Shown here: positions 9,424 to 17,295 of the stretch, one piece after another
How the letters are laid out: each line of letters starts with the position of its first letter
Numbering within the stretch: the first letter of the stretch is position 1
NCBI RefSeq assembly: GCF_012396015.1
Contig: NZ_JAAXOQ010000004.1
Coordinates: 62,001-126,000 of the forward strand
Source of the DNA: Tsukamurella spumae
GTDB lineage: Bacteria > Actinomycetota > Actinomycetes > Mycobacteriales > Mycobacteriaceae
Reading direction: 5' to 3'
Length of the DNA: 64,000 bases
The notes under the pieces: model-generated
The model's database searches: none
What the model saw: only the letters and a program-made list of their open reading frames with translations
Told to the model about the DNA's origin: nothing
Position numbers and translations under genes: made by a program

Positions 9424-10605
9424 ATGCGCCTGATCGATGACGCGGAGCGGCGTGCCCGCATGGCGCAGCGCCAGGCGCTCGCGCCGCAGCACCGCGTCGG
9501 CACAGTGCTCGACGCAGTCCGCACCGTCGGCGTTCTCCATGCCACAGAGCCGGCCACCCCGTACCTGTCGGTCCTCGCGCGGATGCACGGCTTCGTGCGC
9601 GAGGAGTACGAGCGCGAGCTGTGGGAGGAGCGCTCGCTCGTCAAGCAGCTCGCCATGCGCCGCACCATGTTCGTCTTCCCGCGCGAGCTGCACGGCCCGG
9701 CGCTGAGCGGCCCGTCGGCCCGGGTCGCTGCCCGGGAGCACGCGAAGATCGCGAAGGACGCGGTCCGGGGCGGTATCGCCGACGACGGCGAGGCCTGGCT
9801 GGCGCAGGCGCGCTCCGCGGTGCTCGACGCCCTCGGCGGCCGTGAACTCAGCGCCGTGCGGCTGCGCGAGCAGCTGCCCGAGCTCAACGGCAAGGTGATG
9901 ATCTCGGAGGGCAAGCCGTACGGCGGCGAAATGCACCTCGCCCCGCGGGTTCTCACCTGGCTCGGCGCGGCCGGGGAGCTGGTGCGCGCCCACAACGAGA
10001 GCCATTGGCGGGTGAACCGGAACCTGTGGGCCCGCGCAGATGAGTGGCTCGGGTCGCCCGTCGCGCGGACCGATCCGGGCGAGGCCTACGCGATTCTGGT
10101 ACGCGAGTACCTGCGTGCCTTCGGCCCGGTCACGGAGGCCGACGTGGTGTGGTGGTTCGGCGCCACCAAGACGGCGATCCGCGGGGCGCTCGCCGAGATC
10201 GGCGCGGTCGAGGTGGAGTTGGAGCGCGGGGCCACCGGGTGGGTACTGCCCGACGATGTCGAACCCGTGGCGCCCGCGGAGCCGTGGGCCGCACTCCTGC
10301 CTGCGCTCGACCCCACGCCGATGGGCTGGAAGGAGCGCGCCTTCTACCTCGAACCCGGCTTCGCCGCCGCGATCTACGACAGCGTCGGGAACGCCGGCAC
10401 CACGGCGTGGTGGGACGGCCGGATCGTCGGGGCCTACACCCAGGAGGACGACGGCGCCGTGGTGCCGGTGCTCGCGCCCGGCACGCCCCGCGCCGCACGG
10501 AGGGCCCTCGACGTGGAGGCCGCTCGGCTGCAGGAGTGGCTGGCCGGGGAGCGCGTGAACTCCCTGTACAAGTCTCCGATCATCTTGCCCGCGTGGGGGT
10601 CCTGA
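9424..10605 (+). CDS. winged-helix DNA-binding protein of the AlkZ/YcaQ (HTH_42) family
   Basis: 393 residues. Members such as AlkZ and YcaQ are DNA glycosylases that remove bulky or crosslinked bases. The fold markers are present: the N-terminal segment with H-A-T-E-P-A-T-P-Y-L-S, tandem winged helices, and the central L-L-P-A-L-D-P-T-P-M-G-W-K-E-R. In studied enzymes the N-terminal motif is Q-x-Q or Q-x-D; here it reads H-A-T, so catalysis may differ or be absent. An AGGGGAG ribosome site precedes the ATG. It abuts the methyltransferase gene end to end without a spacer. Confidence 0.8.
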   Translation: MRLIDDAERRARMAQRQALAPQHRVGTVLDAVRTVGVLHATEPATPYLSVLARMHGFVREEYERELWEERSLVKQLAMRRTMFVFPRELHGPALSGPSARVAAREHAKIAKDAVRGGIADDGEAWLAQARSAVLDALGGRELSAVRLREQLPELNGKVMISEGKPYGGEMHLAPRVLTWLGAAGELVRAHNESHWRVNRNLWARADEWLGSPVARTDPGEAYAILVREYLRAFGPVTEADVVWWFGATKTAIRGALAEIGAVEVELERGATGWVLPDDVEPVAPAEPWAALLPALDPTPMGWKERAFYLEPGFAAAIYDSVGNAGTTAWWDGRIVGAYTQEDDGAVVPVLAPGTPRAARRALDVEAARLQEWLAGERVNSLYKSPIILPAWGS

Positions 10606-11244
10606 TCAGCGGACGACGGCGATCGCGAGGCCGTCCCAGCCCTTGATGCCGACTGTCTGCAGCGCGGTGGCGTCCAGCCGCGGGTCGGTGCCCAGGCGTT
10701 CGAGGGCGCCGCGGATGCCGTCGGCGTCCGGCCCCTCGTCCTGTAGGCGGCGCACCACGTTGTCGAGCACGATGACGGTGCCCGGAACGCTCAGCCGCAG
10801 CGCCCAATCCAGGTAGGCACGGTTGTTCGCCTTGTCGGCGTCGATGAAGACGAGGCCGAAGGGGCCGTCGAGGAAGGGCAGGGTGTCGAGCGCCGCACCG
10901 ATCCTGATGTCGACGCGCTCGCCCAGCCCGGCCTTGTCGAGGCTGGCTCGGGCGACCGCGGCGTGCTCGGGCGAGAACTCCAGCGTGACGACCGACCCCG
11001 ATGGTCCGACCGCCCGGGCCAGCCAGGCGGTGCTGTAGCCGCCGAGGGTACCGATCTCGAGGATCCGGTCGGCTCGGGCGATGGTCGCGAGCAGGTAGAG
11101 GAACTTGCCCTGCGTCGCGGAGACGGCGATGTCCGGGAGGCCGCCCGCTGCCTGCGCGGCACGGATCGGCTCGAACTCGGCCGCGTCGACGGCCACCGTC
11201 CGCTCGAGGTAGTCGTCCGTCTCCGCCCACGACGCGCTGTTCAC
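10606..11244 (-). CDS. class I SAM-dependent O-methyltransferase (Methyltransf_3)
   Basis: 212 residues matching catechol/caffeoyl-CoA-type O-methyltransferases: the SAM-binding I-L-E-I-G-T-L-G-G-Y-S-T near residue 62, the V-T-L-E-F that binds the SAM ribose, and V-F-I-D-A-D-K-A-N-N near residue 132, which supplies the divalent metal ligands, followed by V-L-D-N-V-V-R. It would methylate a hydroxyl of a small aromatic acceptor in the cytoplasm. The stop codon lies directly against the stop of the AlkZ-like gene on the other strand. M. tuberculosis Rv0187-like enzymes are close in layout. Confidence 0.88.
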   Translation of the reverse strand: MNSASWAETDDYLERTVAVDAAEFEPIRAAQAAGGLPDIAVSATQGKFLYLLATIARADRILEIGTLGGYSTAWLARAVGPSGSVVTLEFSPEHAAVARASLDKAGLGERVDIRIGAALDTLPFLDGPFGLVFIDADKANNRAYLDWALRLSVPGTVIVLDNVVRRLQDEGPDADGIRGALERLGTDPRLDATALQTVGIKGWDGLAIAVVR

Positions 11245-11286
11245 GGGCTCGACCCTACGCCGATCGACACCCGCCGGCCACGGGGT

Positions 11287-11970
11287 TCAGCGGGGCCGCA
11301 GCACGATCTCGGTGGGGTGCGCGTCGTCCGGGGTCTCGATCGCGTGGAGCACGGCGCGGGCGACGGTCTCCGGGCGGAGCAGGCCGTCGGTGGCGTACTC
11401 CCGGCCCTCGGCGGCGAAGATGCCCTGCTGCATCTCCGTGTCGATCCGCCCCGGGAACACACTGGTCACCCGCAGCGCGGGCTCCTCTGCGCGCAGCGCC
11501 TCGGCGAACGAGGTGAGCCCGAACTTGCTGGCCGCGTAGGCGGACCAGCCCGGGTTGGCGCGCTTTCCGGCGCCGGAGTTGATCAGGACGACGTGCCCGC
11601 CCGCGGCGCGGAGGGCGGGCAACAGCGCGCGGGTGAGCTCGACGACCGCGAGCAGATTGATCTCGAACATCTCCCGCCAGTCGGCGGCCGTGGTCTCCTC
11701 GATGGTGCCGATCCGGCCCACGCCGGCGTTGTGCACCAGCACGTCGAGGCGATCGATCGGGGCGGTGAGCTCCCGGACGGCGCCATGATCGGTGAGATCC
11801 GCCGGAAAGGGTGCGGCACCGTCGAACTCGGCGACGAGGGAGTCGAGCGCGGGGGAGGGCCGGCCGCCGAGCAGGAGGCGATGCGAGGGGCCGAGCCCGC
11901 GCGCGATGTGCGAGCCGAGCCCGCGGGACGCGCCGGTGACGAGGGCGAGGGGACGGGCGTCGTCGGTCAT
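11287..11970 (-). CDS. short-chain dehydrogenase/reductase
   Basis: 227 residues of the classical SDR family. The cofactor motif T-G-A-S-R-G-L-G starts at residue 12, N-A-G-V-G is present, and the active site shows S in L-I-N-S-G-A-G followed by Y-A-A-S-K near residue 140. Arginine after the glycine motif favours NADP(H). The substrate is unknown. It follows the methyltransferase gene upstream on the same strand with 42 bases between, so the two may share a transcript, although neither shows a strong ribosome site. Confidence 0.85.
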   Translation of the reverse strand: MTDDARPLALVTGASRGLGSHIARGLGPSHRLLLGGRPSPALDSLVAEFDGAAPFPADLTDHGAVRELTAPIDRLDVLVHNAGVGRIGTIEETTAADWREMFEINLLAVVELTRALLPALRAAGGHVVLINSGAGKRANPGWSAYAASKFGLTSFAEALRAEEPALRVTSVFPGRIDTEMQQGIFAAEGREYATDGLLRPETVARAVLHAIETPDDAHPTEIVLRPR

Positions 11971-12004
11971 CGTCTCACCGTAGACGAACCGGCTCCAGGA
12001 CGAG

Positions 12005-12040
12005 AACCCCGGCCGAATCCTGGGAATCAGCCGGGGTTTT
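12005..12040 (-). terminator. terminator-like hairpin after the MFS gene
   Basis: AACCCCGGC (12005-12013) pairs with GCCGGGGTT (12030-12038). It lies 17 bases past the MFS stop. A T run follows only on the plus strand, so the hairpin may work in both directions. Confidence 0.6.
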
Positions 12041-12054
12041 CGTCATGGTGACGA

Positions 12055-13326
12055 TCAGAATTCGGCGTCCCCCAGCAGGGCGGCCTCGGCCGGGACGGTG
12101 CGCGAATCGGCCCTCGGTCCGCGGACCTGGGTGAGGATCACCGCGGCGACGATGCAAGCGCCGGCGCCGATGTAGAAGGGCGCGGCCGGGCTGCCGAACC
12201 AGTTCGCGAAGTGCGCCACGAAGGTCGCGGCGAGCGCGCCGCCGGCCCAGCGCAGGAAGTTGTAGCCGGCGCTGGCCACCGGGCGCGGCGCGTCGGCGAT
12301 CGACATCGCGGTGCCGGTGAACAGGGTGTTCAGCACGCCCGACGGGATGCCGGAGAGCACCACGACGATGACCACGACGGCGACGTTCTCATGGCCCACG
12401 CCGGCGACCACGAGCAGCGCGCCGTAGACGATGACCGCGACGATCGAACCCGCCCGCTCGCCGAAGGCGGCCGCCACCTTGGGGGCGAGCCACACGCCGC
12501 TCACGGCCACCAGCAGGCCCCAGCCGACGAACACGGCGCCCACGAAGTACGCGCTGCGGTGCAGGACGAAGGGCGACCAGGCGAGGATGGTGAAGAAGGC
12601 GGCGGTGTAGAAGGCCGATCCGAGGCCGGTGAGGAACAGTCCGCGCTGGCGCAGGGCCTTGAGGGGGGCCAGGGGCGATACGGTGCCCTCGCGCTGGCGC
12701 TTCTCCTTGGCTTCGGCGGCGTCGGAGCGAAGCATGGTGGCGCACAGGACGGCGCCGATCAGCATGAGGATCGCGGTGCCGGCGAACGGTCCGCGCCACG
12801 AGATGCCACCGAGGACGGCGCCCAGCAGCGGACCGACGGCCAGGCCGACGCCCAGCGCCGCCTCGTAGAGCAGGATCGCGCCCTGCTGGCCGCCGGTGGC
12901 GGCGGCGACGATCACGGCGAGCGCGGTGGCGATGAACAGCGCATTGCCCAGGCCCCAGACCGCACGCCAGGCCACCAGCACGCCGATGGAGTTCGCGAGG
13001 GCGCAGGCCGCTGCCGCGACGACGATGAGCAGCAGGCCCGCGATCACGGTGCGCTTCGCGCCGAACATCGAGGTGAACCAGCCGATGAACAGCATCGCCA
13101 CGACCTGCACGCCGAGGTAGGACGAGAACAGCAGCGTCGTCTGGCTGGGCGTCGCGTGCAGCGATTCCGCGATCGACACCAGGATCGGATCGACGAGGCC
13201 GATCCCCATGAACGCGATGACCGCGGCGAACGCCGTGACCCACACCGCCTTGGGCTGATGGGAGAGGGTGTCGCGCAGGCTCGGGTGCCCGTGATCGGCC
13301 TCAGTACGTTCGGCGGTGGTCGGCAT
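12055..13326 (-). CDS. MFS drug/solute exporter
   Basis: 423 residues with twelve membrane segments. The loop after helix 2 (G-W-F-T-S-M-F-G-A-K-R) is the MFS motif A equivalent, and G-P-L-L-G-A-V-L-G-G matches the exporter motif C region, which points to a proton-driven efflux pump. Ribosome site AAAGGAG precedes the ATG. The MarR-type gene lies 96 bases upstream on the same strand, the usual arrangement for a regulator controlling its own pump. A TATAGT (13357-13362, read on the minus strand) in an AT-rich gap could give the pump its own promoter. Confidence 0.85.
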   Translation of the reverse strand: MPTTAERTEADHGHPSLRDTLSHQPKAVWVTAFAAVIAFMGIGLVDPILVSIAESLHATPSQTTLLFSSYLGVQVVAMLFIGWFTSMFGAKRTVIAGLLLIVVAAAACALANSIGVLVAWRAVWGLGNALFIATALAVIVAAATGGQQGAILLYEAALGVGLAVGPLLGAVLGGISWRGPFAGTAILMLIGAVLCATMLRSDAAEAKEKRQREGTVSPLAPLKALRQRGLFLTGLGSAFYTAAFFTILAWSPFVLHRSAYFVGAVFVGWGLLVAVSGVWLAPKVAAAFGERAGSIVAVIVYGALLVVAGVGHENVAVVVIVVVLSGIPSGVLNTLFTGTAMSIADAPRPVASAGYNFLRWAGGALAATFVAHFANWFGSPAAPFYIGAGACIVAAVILTQVRGPRADSRTVPAEAALLGDAEF

Positions 13327-13422
13327 CGCAGCTCCTTTCGATACTACGAAACTCTAACTATATCGCCGTGCGGAGCACAAGGCGGTGTGACCGATTCGTC
13401 AGGAGTCCGTAGTAACGCCGGC

Positions 13423-13908
13423 TCAGACCGCGTCCCGGTAGAGCTCCATCAGGCGGTTCAGCGCGGGCACGGCCGCATCCAGGCTGCGGCGCTCGGCCTC
13501 CGTGAGCTCGCCCAGGTGACCGGCGAGCCGCATGTTGCGCGCAGCGATCAACTCGTTGGTCAGCTCGGTGCCGTGCTCGGAGAGCTGGACCACGACGGCC
13601 CGGCCGTCGTCGGGATCGGGGCTGCGCTCGGCCAGACCCAGGCGCTCCAATCCGTCGACGGCGCTGGTCGCCGAGGGTAGGCGGATCCGCAGGTAGCGGG
13701 CCAGTTCGCCCATGCGTACGGGGCCGAGCCGGGCTAGGCTCTGCAGCGCGGCCTGCTGCGCCGGTGTCAGGTCCGGCCCCGGGGTGTTGCGGCGCACCAG
13801 GAAGTGCAGCTGCAACAGCGGAGGCCGCAGGCGCGAGGCGAGGTCGATGTGCGCGGCGTCGGAGGCCGGAGTCGACGGCGCGTCGGAGGCTTCGGGCGCG
13901 GGAGTCAT
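13423..13908 (-). CDS. MarR-family transcriptional regulator
   Basis: 161 residues. The winged helix-turn-helix is clear: L-T-P-A-Q-Q-A-A-L-Q-S-L-A, then M-G-E-L-A-R-Y-L-R-I-R-L-P-S-A-T-S-A-V-D-G-L-E-R-L-G-L and the wing R-S-P-D-P-D-D-G-R-A-V. It probably represses the MFS pump downstream and its own gene. The ATG at 13906-13908 is favoured; a GTG 18 bases upstream is in frame and neither has a good ribosome site. The frame extends further upstream but without coding character. Confidence 0.82.
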   Translation of the reverse strand: MTPAPEASDAPSTPASDAAHIDLASRLRPPLLQLHFLVRRNTPGPDLTPAQQAALQSLARLGPVRMGELARYLRIRLPSATSAVDGLERLGLAERSPDPDDGRAVVVQLSEHGTELTNELIAARNMRLAGHLGELTEAERRSLDAAVPALNRLMELYRDAV

Positions 13909-14000
13909 GATGTCGATATTAGGCACATTTGTGACGATGCCGGTCCCCCCGCGGGAGGACCGGCACCGTCGGGCCGGAGAACCGGTGGTGCGCAGCGGAA

Positions 14001-16067
14001 CTAGGAGCCGATGGCGCCGCTCTTCTTCCAGACCGCGACCACGGAGGGGCGGGGCTGCGAGCCGCCGCCGTCGGGCCAGTGCGAGGTGGGCTTGTCGGCG
14101 GTGGCGTCGTCGGTCTCGCCCGGGTGCTGCACGGCGACGAGCACGCGGTTGTCGCGCACGACGGGGCCGCAGGTCTCGGCGCCGAAGGGCACCGTCAGGA
14201 ACTGCTTGGTCAGGCCGCGGTCCTTGCCCTCGAGGACGACGCCGAACAGGCCGTCGTTGCTGTCGAAGGTGGCGTTGGTGCCGTCCGTGGAGATCCACAG
14301 GTTGCCGTGCGAGTCGAAGGTGACGTTGTCGGGGCAGCTGATCCGCGACACCTTGCTCTTGTCGAAGCCGCCGTAGTAGGTGTCGGCCGCGGCCGGATCA
14401 CCGCAGACCAGCAGCAGGTCCCAGGAGAAGGTGGTGCCCGTGTGGTCGTCGGTGATCTCGAGGAGCTGACCGCTCTTGTTCTTCACGCGCGGGTTCGGCG
14501 TGTCGATGCCGGCCTTGCCCTCGGCGCCGCGGTCGCTGTTGTTGGTCAGCGCGCAGTAGATCTTGCCGGTCCTGGGGTTCGGCTCGATGTCCTCGGGGCG
14601 GTCCATCTTGGTGGCGCCCACCTTGTCGCCCGCCACGCGGGTCCACAGCGCGACGTTCTCCGCCGGCATGCCGTCGACGTGCGACTCGGCGCTGCCGTCG
14701 GCCTTGGTGGTGAGCAACGGGATCCACTTCCCCGTGCCCTGGTAGCCGCCGTCCGGGACCTTGCCGTTCTCGACCTTCCGGCCCTCGAACTTCGCGACGT
14801 ACAGAGTGCCCTCGTCGAGGATGCGCATGTTCGCCTCCATCGCGGCGGCGCCCTTGCCCGGCTGGACCTTCCGCGAGCTGACGAACTTGTAGATGTACTC
14901 GAACTTCGAGTCGTCGCCGCAGTAGGTGACGACATCGCCCGCGGGGGTGACGTAGATGTTGCCGCCCTCGCGCTTCATCCGCCCCAGCGCCGAGTGCTTG
15001 ATCGGCGTGGACGTGGGGTCGTGCGGGTTCACCTCGACGAGATAGCCGAAGCGGTTGATCTCGTTGGGCTCCTTGGACAGGTCGAACCGGTCCTCGTACT
15101 TCATCCAGTGGTGGGCGTCCTCGTCCTTGCCCACCCCGTACCGCTTCCAGCCCTCCTTGAGGCCGTCCAGCGGCGGTGTGTCGGTGCCGGAGAAGTAATT
15201 GGTGTAGTTCTCCTCGCCGGAGATCATGGTGCCCCACGGCGTGATGCCGCCGGAGCAGTTGGCGATGGTGCCCAGCACGCGGGTGCCGGTCGGATCGGCG
15301 GCCGTCCGCGTGAAGAAGGTGCCGGCCGCGGGGCCCCGGAGCTCGAAGGGCGTCGACGCCGTGATGCGCCGGTTGTACTCGCCGAGAACCGGAGTCAGCT
15401 TGCCCGAGCCCGGCTCGCCCTTGACCTCGACCACCGAGATGCCGTGCGCGGCCATCTCGATGCGCACCTGGTTCTCGGTGGGGTCACCCTCCTTGTACCC
15501 CTTGAACATCGACGTGCCGGTCGTGTACTCCTGGTTGCACACCATGAGGAAGGTATCCGGCTTGCCCTCCACCGCAATGAGATCGGTGAAGTCGTTGTTG
15601 AAGCCGAACTGCTGCGCCTGCGCCTCGGGGGTCTGGTTGTCGAAGTCGAACTGCGGAGCGCCCGGCAGCACCGGGTCGCCCCAGCGGATCACCACCGCCT
15701 GCTCGTAGCCCTCGGGCACCGTCACGGCGTCGGCCTTGTTCGGGGTGATGGCGTTGAAGTTCAGGCCGGGGGCGTTCACGTTCTCCGACGGTGCGGCGTT
15801 GCCCGCCGCCGCGCTCGACGACGTGCCCGCGCCCGTGGAACCCGAGTCGCCGCACGCCGCGAGGACGGTGACCGCGCCCGCGCCGATCGCCGCGACGCCG
15901 GCGCCGCGCAGCACGGTGCGGCGGGTGATGTCGCCGAAGTACTCGCCCTCGGACTGGTTGTCGTGCTCGCGGAAGCACTGGTTACCGCACTTGTACTTGC
16001 AGGTCGTGTGCGAGCGCGCGGACTTACCGTCGTGATCGGTGAGCAGGCGCAGGTTGGGCAGGCGCAT
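14001..16067 (-). CDS. PhoX-family phosphatase (DUF839), Tat-exported
   Basis: 688 residues. PhoX enzymes are periplasmic or surface phosphatases using calcium and iron to release phosphate from esters. The N-terminal 45 residues include C-K-Y-K-C-G-N-Q-C, common to actinobacterial PhoX, then a twin-arginine signal R-R-T-V-L-R-G-A-G near residue 49, ending in L-A-A-C-G, which suggests a lipid-anchored product. Family blocks include W-G-T-M-I-S-G-E-E-N-Y near residue 265, R-F-G-Y-L-V-E-V-N-P and R-P-E-D-I-E. The ATG at 16065-16067 follows GGGAGAA; the frame's first ATG at 16127 has none. Probably induced by phosphate starvation, but I see no clear PhoP box. Confidence 0.93.
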   Translation of the reverse strand: MRLPNLRLLTDHDGKSARSHTTCKYKCGNQCFREHDNQSEGEYFGDITRRTVLRGAGVAAIGAGAVTVLAACGDSGSTGAGTSSSAAAGNAAPSENVNAPGLNFNAITPNKADAVTVPEGYEQAVVIRWGDPVLPGAPQFDFDNQTPEAQAQQFGFNNDFTDLIAVEGKPDTFLMVCNQEYTTGTSMFKGYKEGDPTENQVRIEMAAHGISVVEVKGEPGSGKLTPVLGEYNRRITASTPFELRGPAAGTFFTRTAADPTGTRVLGTIANCSGGITPWGTMISGEENYTNYFSGTDTPPLDGLKEGWKRYGVGKDEDAHHWMKYEDRFDLSKEPNEINRFGYLVEVNPHDPTSTPIKHSALGRMKREGGNIYVTPAGDVVTYCGDDSKFEYIYKFVSSRKVQPGKGAAAMEANMRILDEGTLYVAKFEGRKVENGKVPDGGYQGTGKWIPLLTTKADGSAESHVDGMPAENVALWTRVAGDKVGATKMDRPEDIEPNPRTGKIYCALTNNSDRGAEGKAGIDTPNPRVKNKSGQLLEITDDHTGTTFSWDLLLVCGDPAAADTYYGGFDKSKVSRISCPDNVTFDSHGNLWISTDGTNATFDSNDGLFGVVLEGKDRGLTKQFLTVPFGAETCGPVVRDNRVLVAVQHPGETDDATADKPTSHWPDGGGSQPRPSVVAVWKKSGAIGS

Positions 16068-16220
16068 GGGTTCTCCCTGTGGCTGAACTGGGCGGCTCGG
16101 GCTGAGCTCGTGGCTGGTCGTCGCCAATGTAGAACCGACACGTGATGAGCCGGCAAAGCTCAGGTAAACGCCTGGGAGAGCGCTCGCAATGGAACTGTCG
16201 CTACTTCGACCGGCGCCCCC

Positions 16221-16277
16221 CGTTCCGGTGCGTCCCCACCGATTCGCCCGGCGTTCCGGTGGGGACAGAACGGAACG
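16221..16277. repeat. long interrupted inverted repeat
   Basis: GTCCCCACC (16232-16240) pairs with GGTGGGGAC (16258-16266), and outside it CGTTCCG (16221-16227) pairs with CGGAACG (16271-16277). It lies between PhoX and the downstream end of the LLM gene. It has no T run; it could act as a weak terminator for the LLM gene. Confidence 0.55.
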
Positions 16278-16292
16278 GGTGGCTCAAGTCGG

Positions 16293-17171
16293 TCAGCCCC
16301 GCAGGTGGCGGTCGGCGAAGGCGTCGAGAGCCGCTTCGGTGCCGAGGTACGGCTCACCGTCGCGCGGCCAATGCAGGATGACGTCGGTGAAGCCCAGCTC
16401 GGCGGCGCGGCCCACGGCATCGTCGGCGGCCTCGGGGGAGCTCAGCGAATAGGTGCCGCCCGAGTCGATCGACAGGTAGCGGTCGATGCTCCCGCGGGCG
16501 CGTCCGGCACCGTCGAGGGCGTCGTCGAGGCGCTGGGAGAGCTCCGCGACGCGGGACCACCAGGCGTCACCACCGTCACCGTCGGGCCCGGTGGTGACCC
16601 AGCCCTGCCCCTGCTCGGCCACGATCCGCAGGCCCTTCGGGCCGTTCGCGGCGAGCACGAAGGGCATGCGCGGGGACTGGGCCGGCGCCCCGACCATGCG
16701 CGCGTCCACGGCGCGGTAGCGCGGACCGTCGAAGGAGATGGGCCCGCCCTGCTCGAACCGCAGCAGCACGTCGAGATCGCGCGTGAATTCGACGAACCGC
16801 TCGTGTCGCTCGCGGGGGGTGAGCTCGGGCTGCCCGAGGACGAAGGCGTCGAAACCCGTGCCGCCGGAGCCGATTCCCAACAGCATCCGACCGGAGGCGA
16901 TCTCGTCGACGCTCGCGAGATCCTTCGCGAAGGGCACGGGATGCCGGAAATTGGGCGAGGTGACGAACGTGCCGAGGCGGATGCGTTCCGTCGCGGTCGC
17001 GGCCGCAGTCAGGAGCGGGACCGTGGCACCCCAGGGCTGGTCGGCGAGTGTGCGCCACGACAGATGGTCGTAGGTCCAGGCGTGATCGAAGCCGAGCTCC
17101 TCGGCCTTGCGCCACCGGCGGCGCGCTTCGGGCCACGGGTACTGCGGAAGGATCACCACGCCGAATCGCAT
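16293..17171 (-). CDS. LLM-class flavin-dependent oxidoreductase
   Basis: 292 residues with the luciferase-like monooxygenase fold: F-D-H-A-W-T-Y-D-H near residue 28, R-I-R-L-G-T-F-V-T-S-P-N-F-R-H-P near residue 63 and L-D-E-I-A-S-G-R equivalent S-V-D-E-I-A-S-G-R-M-L-L-G-I-G-S-G. These enzymes use FMN or, often in mycobacteria, coenzyme F420; the short length and the G-I-G-S-G motif fit an F420 type, but that is not proven. The substrate is unknown. The gene stands alone, transcribed away from the OPT gene. Confidence 0.83.
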   Translation of the reverse strand: MRFGVVILPQYPWPEARRRWRKAEELGFDHAWTYDHLSWRTLADQPWGATVPLLTAAATATERIRLGTFVTSPNFRHPVPFAKDLASVDEIASGRMLLGIGSGGTGFDAFVLGQPELTPRERHERFVEFTRDLDVLLRFEQGGPISFDGPRYRAVDARMVGAPAQSPRMPFVLAANGPKGLRIVAEQGQGWVTTGPDGDGGDAWWSRVAELSQRLDDALDGAGRARGSIDRYLSIDSGGTYSLSSPEAADDAVGRAAELGFTDVILHWPRDGEPYLGTEAALDAFADRHLRG

Positions 17172-17295
17172 CCACCCACCCTACGACGGCCGCCGCGGAA
17201 CGAGGTGTTGCGTTCTGATCGTGCGATCGCGTCCTTGGACCTAAGGTTCTCTCATTGGTTCATCAGACCACCGGTTCTTTCGAAGGGATCACCAC

